A stretch of DNA of 37,965 bases from an uncultured Johnsonella sp. (lineage in GTDB: Bacteria > Bacillota > Clostridia > Lachnospirales > Lachnospiraceae), in assembly GCA_937927235.1 (NCBI GenBank), contig CALBCM010000001.1, positions 1 through 37,965 of the forward strand, in the 5' to 3' direction. The translations under genes were made by a program, and so were the position numbers. The notes beneath the pieces are model-generated. The model did not search any database and was not told where the DNA came from. It saw only the letters and a program-made list of their open reading frames with translations. Below, piece by piece: positions 33,023-37,965 of this stretch (the stretch's first letter is position 1; each line of letters opens with the position of its first letter).

Positions 33023-33574
33023 ATGGCGAAGAAGGTACTGCTTGTTGTCGGCTCTTTAAGAAAAAATTCTTTTAACAGACAACTTGCACAGGAAATAGAA
33101 AAACTTATAAATGACAGAGCTGAGGTTTCCTATCTTTCGTATAGTGATTTACCTTATATGAATCAGGATATAGAGTTCCCGGCTCCAAAAGAGGTAGAGC
33201 GTGTGCGCAGAGAAGTTGAAAGTGCTGATGGAGTGTGGTTTATAACTCCTGAATATAATTCAAGCTATCCGGGATTGCTGAAAAACTTGCTGGACTGGCT
33301 GTCAAGACCTCTTAAACAGGGAGATTTTGGCGGAGCCTCGGCTATATCAGATAAAAAGACCGCTGTAAGCGGAGCCGCAGGGCAATCAGCCGCCTCCGGC
33401 GCACGCCATAAGCTCAGGGAGCTCTTAAGTTTTATACGCACTGAGGTTGTAGCGGAAGATGAAACCGGTGTAGCACTCTGTATGGAAGCTTTTCAGAGCA
33501 ACAGGTTCATTCTTTCAGAAGCTGAGAGGGAACTGCTTAAAAAGCAGGCTGAGAGATTTTTAGGCAGTATTTAA
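33023..33574 (+). CDS. NADPH-dependent FMN reductase family oxidoreductase
   Basis: This 183-residue flavodoxin-fold protein has the FMN phosphate loop GSLRKNSFNR near the N-terminus and the ring-binding TPEYNSSYPGLLKNLLDWLS segment. It belongs to the NAD(P)H:FMN/quinone or azo reductase group (ChrR-like), which reduces quinones, azo compounds or metals using FMN. Length and motifs are normal. ATG at 33023 follows AAAGGAGGAG. It has its own promoter and appears to be a single-gene transcript. Confidence 0.88.
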   Translation: MAKKVLLVVGSLRKNSFNRQLAQEIEKLINDRAEVSYLSYSDLPYMNQDIEFPAPKEVERVRREVESADGVWFITPEYNSSYPGLLKNLLDWLSRPLKQGDFGGASAISDKKTAVSGAAGQSAASGARHKLRELLSFIRTEVVAEDETGVALCMEAFQSNRFILSEAERELLKKQAERFLGSI

Positions 33575-33603
33575 TATAGAGAAAACAGAGAGGAGATTAT
33601 TTT

Positions 33604-33651
33604 ATGCAATTGTTGATTAATTTATTAGGACAGTATGCAATTTTGATATAA
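33604..33651 (+). CDS. Possible 15-residue hydrophobic peptide or gene remnant
   Basis: A 15-codon frame, MQLLINLLGQYAILI, begins at 33604 behind GAGAGGAG and ends with TAA. It has a plausible ribosome binding site but no recognised relative. It could be the start of a decayed gene or a small membrane peptide. The rest of the gap to 33750 contains nothing I can support. Confidence 0.25.
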   Translation: MQLLINLLGQYAILI

Positions 33652-33755
33652 TCGGTTGCTTAAATTAAATAAGCTGACTGCTTTATTGCAGATAAATATT
33701 TTGATGCTGCGTAAGTAATAAGGCAAGCGGTAATAATATTGTTTTTGGTGGTGTG

Positions 33756-33808
33756 AAAAATACACGGCAGGAAATCCTATAGGATTTCCTGCCGTGTATT
33801 TTTTTTTT
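33756..33808. terminator. 48-bp perfect palindrome with T-run, probable bidirectional terminator
   Basis: A 24-bp arm (33756-33779) is perfectly complementary to 33780-33803 with no spacer. The core half-site is ACACGGCAGGAAATCC. A run of T follows to 33808 on the plus strand, matched by A residues on the other side, so it could terminate in both directions. Confidence 0.75.
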
Positions 33809-33828
33809 GTTTTTAGATTAGGTTTTTG

Positions 33829-33857
33829 TTGACATATGCAGAGGCTTACAGTAAGGT
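33829..33857 (+). promoter_or_regulatory. Candidate promoter for the NlpA-like lipoprotein
   Basis: A perfect TTGACA (33829-33834) is followed 17 bp later by a poor -10, TAAGGT (33852-33857). The start would lie about 33 nt before the lipoprotein ATG. Confidence 0.45.
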
Positions 33858-33896
33858 AGATTAGTATTATTTTTTATTTAAAGGAGAAATTTTAAA

Positions 33897-34775
33897 ATGA
33901 AAAGGAATTTGGATTTTTGGCTGATAATCGGATTACTTATCATATTGACAGGCTGTGCAGGCAATGGGAATGGTGCAGAAAATAAAAACAATACTGTACA
34001 GTCCAATAAGGAGCGGAAGGCAGAGGCTTCAAAGCTGAATTCAGTTAAAGCTCATAAAAACAGAATTATAAAAATAGGAGTAATAGCCGAAGGCGAAGCG
34101 CAGTTTGCCATTATAAAATCTCAGCTTGAAGCACTTGGCTATACAGTAAAAGACAGCAGCTTTAAGGATGCTGTAAAACTTAATGATGCACTTGCCAAAA
34201 AAGATATAGATATTAGCTGGTGCCAGTCTGAGATAAATCTGCAAAGCTATAATGGAAATAAAGGGACAGATTTTGTACTGCTTCAGCCAAAAACTTATTT
34301 TCCACTTTTTGCGATGTATTCAAACAGGTGGAAAAGCCTTGGGGAGCTTCCTGACGGAGCGGCAATAGTGATTTGCAGTGATGCCCAAAATCAATCCAGG
34401 GGATTAAACCTGCTTAGAGATTATGGACTTATCGAAGTTAATGAAGGAGTTGCCTGGCCAAGTATTTATGATATCAAGAGCAATCCGCATAATTTTAATT
34501 TTATTGAGGCTGAAAGCTCTATCCTTACACAGTCAATTAATGAGGTGGATGCCGTATGCCTTGAGGCGACACGCATGCTTGAGGCAGGGCTGCCCTGTGG
34601 AGAATATCTTTGCAGTGCAAAGGATAATGAAAGCTATGCATTAGGTTTCACAGTGAGAGCGGAGGATAAAAATGCAAAATGGGCTAAAGAGGTTGCACAG
34701 GCGGCAGAGTGCGAGGAGCTGGCAAAATACTGCAGGGATGAAAAAAAAGAATCGCTGATACCTTGCTGGCAATAG
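33897..34775 (+). CDS. NlpA/MetQ-family substrate-binding lipoprotein
   Basis: This 292-residue protein has a signal peptide ending in lipobox LTGC (Cys20), a polar linker, then an NlpA fold beginning RIIKIGVIAEGEAQFAIIKS. Typical family blocks are DALAKKDIDISWCQSEINLQ, FPLFAMYSNRWKSLGELPDG, ARM-like RGLNLLRDYGLI and the late DAVCLEATRMLEAGLP. Family members bind methionine or related amino acids outside the membrane for a MetNI ABC importer. No metN or metI is present in the window, so it is an orphan. It departs from MetQ in the binding region (for example WCQSEINLQ in place of AFQH), so the ligand may differ. ATG at 33897 follows AAAGGAG. Confidence 0.82.
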   Translation: MKRNLDFWLIIGLLIILTGCAGNGNGAENKNNTVQSNKERKAEASKLNSVKAHKNRIIKIGVIAEGEAQFAIIKSQLEALGYTVKDSSFKDAVKLNDALAKKDIDISWCQSEINLQSYNGNKGTDFVLLQPKTYFPLFAMYSNRWKSLGELPDGAAIVICSDAQNQSRGLNLLRDYGLIEVNEGVAWPSIYDIKSNPHNFNFIEAESSILTQSINEVDAVCLEATRMLEAGLPCGEYLCSAKDNESYALGFTVRAEDKNAKWAKEVAQAAECEELAKYCRDEKKESLIPCWQ

Positions 34776-34821
34776 CATGATATAAGGCTTGTTTCTAAGA
34801 AGTTTTCTCTTTTTAGAAATA

Positions 34822-34850
34822 TTGACAGCATTTATATTATTAACTATACT
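34822..34850 (+). promoter_or_regulatory. Strong promoter for the phosphodiesterase-methyltransferase genes
   Basis: TTGACA (34822-34827) and TATACT (34845-34850) have ideal 17-bp spacing. Transcription should begin near 34857, about 90 nt before the start codon. Confidence 0.75.
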
Positions 34851-34886
34851 TATCAGGTGAAGTATATTAACTATTTACTATACTTC
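34845..34886. promoter_or_regulatory. Three half-site inverted repeats over the -10 and start site
   Basis: TATACTT (34845-34851), AAGTATA (34860-34866) and TATACTT (34879-34885) form two overlapping inverted repeats. The first overlaps the -10 of the promoter, and the second (GAAGTATA/TATACTTC) lies just after the expected start. This is a plausible repressor operator array, or the second pair could form an RNA hairpin. Confidence 0.45.
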
Positions 34887-34947
34887 TCAATAAAGCGGAT
34901 GTTTGCAATGTATTTAGTTATTTATGGAAGAGAAAGGTTTAAAATTT

Positions 34948-35499
34948 ATGAAATATATTATAGCTTCAGATATACACGGCTCGGCTTATTATGCAGAGCT
35001 GCTTGTGAAGAAATTTGAACAATCAGGTGCAGAAAAGCTTATACTGCTCGGAGATTTACTGTACCATGGTCCAAGAAATGATTTGCCGAAGGATTACGCT
35101 CCTAAAAGGGTGATTGAGATATTAAATAAATATAAAAAACAGATATATGCAGTAAGAGGGAACTGTGATGCAGAGGTTGACCAGATGGTGCTTGATTTTC
35201 CCATCATGTCGGATTATTCGGTTTATGTATTAAATGGCATAACCTTTATAGCTTCACATGGGCATATTTACAGTCCTGAAAACCTTCCTCCTATAAATAA
35301 AGGAGAGGTATTTATCTTTGGTCACATACACCTGCCTGTAGCGAAGCGGGAAAATGAGATCTATATACTTAATCCCGGCTCCACTTCGATACCAAAGGGA
35401 GGCAATCCGCCATCCTACGCAGTACTGGATGAGAGGAAGTTTACTATTTATTCACTTGAGAATGAGGGTGAGGTAATAAAGGAGTTGGAATTTGCCTAG
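34948..35499 (+). CDS. yfcE: YfcE-family metallophosphodiesterase
   Basis: This 183-residue calcineurin-like enzyme has the metal motifs SDIHGS, GDLLYHGPRND, RGNCDAEVDQ, SHGH and GHIHLPV in the canonical order. The family hydrolyses phosphodiesters such as cyclic or short model substrates with two metal ions; the natural substrate is unclear. An in-frame ATG at 34924 has no ribosome binding site, so I chose ATG 34948, preceded by AGAAAGG and giving the usual MKYIIASDIHG start. Its last 8 bp overlap the downstream methyltransferase gene. A second, shorter family member is encoded at 37293. Confidence 0.9.
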   Translation: MKYIIASDIHGSAYYAELLVKKFEQSGAEKLILLGDLLYHGPRNDLPKDYAPKRVIEILNKYKKQIYAVRGNCDAEVDQMVLDFPIMSDYSVYVLNGITFIASHGHIYSPENLPPINKGEVFIFGHIHLPVAKRENEIYILNPGSTSIPKGGNPPSYAVLDERKFTIYSLENEGEVIKELEFA

Positions 35500-36646
35500 A
35501 ATTTATGAGCTTTACGCCCCCTGCCATTTCGGCATGGAGGCTGTTTTAAAGAGAGAAATTACAGACATAGGTTATGAGGTAACCAGAACAATGGACGGAA
35601 GAGTTTATTTCACAGGTGATGACGAGGCTATAGCTCGTGCCAACCTTTATTTAAGGACGGCAGAAAGAGTCATGATAAATATTGCCGAATTTAAGGCTAA
35701 GACCTATGATGAGCTTTTTGAAGCAACAAAGGGGCTTGCACTGGAGGAGTTCATACCGAAAAACGGAAAATTCTGGGTCAGTAAGGCAACTTCTGTAAAG
35801 AGCAGGCTTTTTTCTCCCTCCGATATCCAGTCCATTATAAAAAAAGCTATGGTGGAAAGACTTAAGTCCGTGTTTAATATGAGCTGGTTTAATGAAGATG
35901 GAGCAGCTTATCCGTTTAGAGTGAGTATAGTAAATGATACAGTAACGCTTGGACTTGATACCAGCGGTCAGTCATTGCATAAAAGAGGCTATAGAACTAT
36001 GACTGTCAAGGCACCTATTACCGAAACTCTTGCAGCGGCGCTTATCATGCTTACTCCTTGGAAGGCTGACAGAATATTGGTTGACCCTTTTTGCGGCAGC
36101 GGAACCTTTGTGATAGAAGCAGCCCTTATTGCTATGAACGTAGCTCCGGGATTATATAGAAATTTTTTGGCAGAATCCTGGGACAATATTATTGATAAGG
36201 GTTTATGGGAGGATGCCAGGGATGAGGCGGCAAGTGAGATAGACGGCAAGGTAAAGCCTGATATTCAAGGCTTTGATATTGATAAGGAGGCACTTAAGGC
36301 TGCAAGGTCAAATGCACAGCTTGCCGGTGTTGCAGATAAAATACACTTTCAGGAAAGAAATGTAAGTGAGCTTTCACATGCAAAAAAGTATGGTTTTATA
36401 ATTACTAATCCGCCCTACGGTGAGAGAATAGGACAGAAAGATGAATTGCCGAAATTATATAAAATACTTGGTGAAAGATATGCACAGCTTGATGAATGGT
36501 CTATGTATATTATAAGTGCATGGGAAGATGCTCAGAAATATTTAGGACGTAAGGCTGATAAAAACAGAAAAATCTATAATGGCATGATGAAGGCTTATTT
36601 TTATCAGTACAGGGGAGCCAAGCCTCCTAAAACAAAAAGATATTAA
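35492..36646 (+). CDS. THUMP-domain class I SAM-dependent RNA methyltransferase (RlmL N-domain/YpsC-like)
   Basis: This 384-residue protein has an N-terminal ferredoxin-like and THUMP RNA-binding region (about residues 1-155), then a Rossmann methyltransferase with the SAM motif VDPFCGSGTFVIEAAL, an acidic IQGFDIDKEAL and the catalytic NPPYGERIG. The NPPY motif indicates N-methylation of a guanine or adenine base, most likely m2G in 23S rRNA as for RlmL. The start is TTG at 35492, seven bases after AAGGAG, within the end of the phosphodiesterase gene, so translation is coupled. Confidence 0.9.
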   Translation: MPRIYELYAPCHFGMEAVLKREITDIGYEVTRTMDGRVYFTGDDEAIARANLYLRTAERVMINIAEFKAKTYDELFEATKGLALEEFIPKNGKFWVSKATSVKSRLFSPSDIQSIIKKAMVERLKSVFNMSWFNEDGAAYPFRVSIVNDTVTLGLDTSGQSLHKRGYRTMTVKAPITETLAAALIMLTPWKADRILVDPFCGSGTFVIEAALIAMNVAPGLYRNFLAESWDNIIDKGLWEDARDEAASEIDGKVKPDIQGFDIDKEALKAARSNAQLAGVADKIHFQERNVSELSHAKKYGFIITNPPYGERIGQKDELPKLYKILGERYAQLDEWSMYIISAWEDAQKYLGRKADKNRKIYNGMMKAYFYQYRGAKPPKTKRY

Positions 36647-36691
36647 GGGATTTTAATAATAAAATATTTTTAATGGAGTTGTTTAAAATAT

Positions 36692-37288
36692 ATGGAAAAG
36701 ATAATTTTCGCTACTTCCAATCAGGGAAAGCTTAGGGAAATTAAAGAGATTTTTAAAGATTCAAACTATGAGATAATCAGTATGAAAGAGGCCGGTATAA
36801 ATATAGACATTGAGGAAGCTGGCAGCACTTTTGAGGAAAATGCCTATATTAAGGCAAGAGCGGTCTATGATAAGGCAAAATGCGTGGTGATGGCTGATGA
36901 TTCAGGACTTGAAGTAGATTACCTTGAAAAAAAACCGGGAGTATTTTCTTCAAGGTATATGGGAGAAAATACTTCGTATGAATTTAAAAATGCGCATATT
37001 CTGGAGCTTCTTAAAGGTGTGCCTGAAAATATGAGAAGTGCAAGATTTGTAAGCTCTATCTGCTGCATACTAAAAAATGGAGAGGTGCTGCATACTGCTG
37101 CTACACTTGAGGGAAGTATAGCACATGAGGCTTCAGGCACTGAGGGCTTCGGTTATGACCCTATAGTCTATGTTCCCGAATATCAAAAGACCTGTGCTAA
37201 GCTAAGTCTTCAGGAAAAAAATAAAATAAGCCATAGAGGAAAGGCTTTGAGGCAGATGAGAGATTTGCTTGCAGAGAGGTTGATGTAA
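36692..37288 (+). CDS. rdgB: RdgB/HAM1-family XTP/dITP pyrophosphatase
   Basis: This 198-residue enzyme starts EKIIFATSNQGKLREIKEIF, and it has the metal-binding MADDSGLEVDYL, the FGYDPIVYVPEY loop and the base-specific LSLQEKNKISHRGKALRQM ending. It hydrolyses deaminated nucleotides (XTP, dITP) to monophosphates, keeping them out of DNA and RNA. The length is normal. ATG at 36692 lies 13 bases after GGAG. The yfcE-like gene follows 4 bp later, the usual Bacillus-type order (ysnA-ysnB). Confidence 0.94.
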   Translation: MEKIIFATSNQGKLREIKEIFKDSNYEIISMKEAGINIDIEEAGSTFEENAYIKARAVYDKAKCVVMADDSGLEVDYLEKKPGVFSSRYMGENTSYEFKNAHILELLKGVPENMRSARFVSSICCILKNGEVLHTAATLEGSIAHEASGTEGFGYDPIVYVPEYQKTCAKLSLQEKNKISHRGKALRQMRDLLAERLM

Positions 37289-37292
37289 GTTT

Positions 37293-37811
37293 ATGAGGAT
37301 TTTGATTGCAAGCGATACACATGGGAAGGATGAGGTTTTAAAAGAGGTAATTGATAAGGAAGCCCCTTTTGATATGCTGATACATCTTGGAGATACCGTA
37401 GGGAGCGAAAAGAAAATCGCTCAGATGTTAAGTGTCAGAACCGCTTTTCTTACTGTAAAGGGCAATAATGATTTTGCCAATACACTTGATGAAAAAAAGG
37501 AAGTGAGGCTTGGGAAATATAAAGCCCTGCTCGTACATGGGCACAGACACGGCGTGTATGCAGGGACGCAGCATTTAAGAAACGAGGCACTGTCAAAGGG
37601 ATACGATATAGTAATGTATGGGCATACACATGTGCCTCACTATGAGAATAAAGATGGGATTATAATATTAAATCCGGGAAGCATCTCATATCCTAGACAG
37701 AGAGGCAATACGGGCACTTATATGATTATGAATATAGATGCCTCAGATACCATAAATACTGTATTGAAATTTCTTGATGAAGAAAAAACGGTAATAGATT
37801 TATCGAAATAA
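37293..37811 (+). CDS. YfcE-family metallophosphodiesterase (second copy)
   Basis: This 172-residue protein has the complete set of metallophosphatase motifs: SDTHGKDE, HLGDTVGSE, VKGNNDFAN, LVHGHRHGVY, and YGHTHVPHYE. It resembles Bacillus YsnB, a putative phosphodiesterase of unknown physiological substrate, encoded next to rdgB as here. It is distinct in sequence from the copy at 34948, with a shorter loop after the first metal site. ATG at 37293 has only a weak AGAGG upstream (its Shine-Dalgarno lies in the rdgB end), so coupling with rdgB is likely. Confidence 0.92.
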   Translation: MRILIASDTHGKDEVLKEVIDKEAPFDMLIHLGDTVGSEKKIAQMLSVRTAFLTVKGNNDFANTLDEKKEVRLGKYKALLVHGHRHGVYAGTQHLRNEALSKGYDIVMYGHTHVPHYENKDGIIILNPGSISYPRQRGNTGTYMIMNIDASDTINTVLKFLDEEKTVIDLSK

Positions 37812-37829
37812 TTAAAAAAAATACTTAAA

Positions 37830-37850
37830 AAGCCCTTGACATAAGGGCTT
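37830..37850 (+). terminator. Terminator stem fused with the tRNA promoter
   Basis: AAGCCCTT (37830-37837) and AAGGGCTT (37843-37850) form an 8-bp stem with the 5-nt loop GACAT. Outer ACTTAA/TTAAGT can extend it. No strong T-run follows. The stem contains the start of the -35 of the downstream promoter. Confidence 0.5.
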
Positions 37851-37864
37851 GTCTTAAGTATAAT
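37836..37864 (+). promoter_or_regulatory. Perfect-consensus promoter for tRNA-Pro
   Basis: TTGACA (37836-37841), 17 bp, and TATAAT (37859-37864) match the vegetative consensus exactly. The predicted start near 37871 lies about 40 bp before the tRNA. Confidence 0.9.
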
Positions 37865-37910
37865 ACCCTATGTGCCAAGAAGTTAATTAAATATATTAAG
37901 GTAAATTTTT

Positions 37911-37965
37911 CGGGGTGTGGCTCAGTTTGGCTAGAGTACCTGGTTTGGGACCAGGGGGTCGCAGG
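37911..37965 (+). tRNA. tRNA-Pro (anticodon UGG), 3' part beyond the window
   Basis: The sequence starts CGGGGTGTGG at the acceptor stem, followed by a D-arm CTCAGTTTGGCTAGAG and an anticodon arm CCTGG-TTTGGGA-CCAGG with anticodon TGG. The T-arm and the 3' acceptor strand lie beyond the right edge. The first base C rather than G is typical of bacterial tRNA-Pro. Confidence 0.92.

Noticed and set aside
34792..34819. Hairpin after the NlpA-like gene as a terminator
   Set aside because: An 11-bp AT-rich stem TTTCTAAGAAG/CTTTTTAGAAA exists, but no T-run follows it, so I do not call it a terminator.

Overview
The window looks like a chromosomal segment of a low-GC Firmicute, most likely a Lachnospiraceae-type Clostridium. 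I infer this from the AT-rich sequence, strong AGGAGG-type ribosome binding sites, frequent TTG starts, and gene order typical of that group: ireB-ruvX-DUF1292-RNase J-mltG-like-trmR-trhP, then era-recO-lipoprotein-glyS, and rdgB-yfcE. No phage, insertion sequence or CRISPR array was seen.

Layout. 1-1084 (minus): a truncated ECF transporter operon (S component, then EcfT running off the left edge). 1913-3157: an OFA-family MFS transporter. 3419-4932: a broken secreted beta-helix protein gene with an in-frame stop and a frameshift. 5400-8889: two overlapping genes for a heterodimeric ABC transporter. 8961-9647 (minus): TraX-family membrane protein. 9981-12291: an overlapping response regulator/histidine kinase pair. 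12474-12785: thioredoxin behind a strong promoter and a folded leader. 12966-19298: housekeeping genes for cell-wall signalling (IreB), Holliday junction or rRNA processing (RuvX), RNA decay (RNase J) and tRNA wobble modification (TrmR with TrhP). 19340-26967: YdcF-like protein, M16C peptidase, Era, RecO, a lipoprotein and glycyl-tRNA synthetase. 26969-27253 (minus): a small zinc-ribbon membrane protein whose 3' end doubles as a terminator.

The most interesting part is 27366-31966. A minus-strand tryptophanase/tyrosine phenol-lyase family gene has a leader of about 315 nt. The leader carries a good promoter, a ribosome binding site, a 24-codon leader peptide with six consecutive tyrosine codons, a 12-bp complement to those codons, an intrinsic terminator with a seven-U tail, and finally a ribosome binding site separated from the start codon by a perfect hairpin. 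Several residues of the enzyme, notably the MERG motif, look more like tyrosine phenol-lyase than tryptophanase, which fits a tyrosine-sensing leader. I know of no described system of this layout. Divergent to it lie a GltS-like transporter and an M20 amidohydrolase, suggesting an amino-acid uptake and breakdown locus.

32033-37965: a pentapeptide-repeat protein, a flavin reductase, an orphan NlpA/MetQ-like lipoprotein, two YfcE-type phosphodiesterases flanking a THUMP RNA methyltransferase and RdgB, and the start of tRNA-Pro(UGG) at the right edge. Intergenic regions contain several clear hairpin terminators and promoters, a 48-bp perfect palindrome, and a three-half-site operator candidate.
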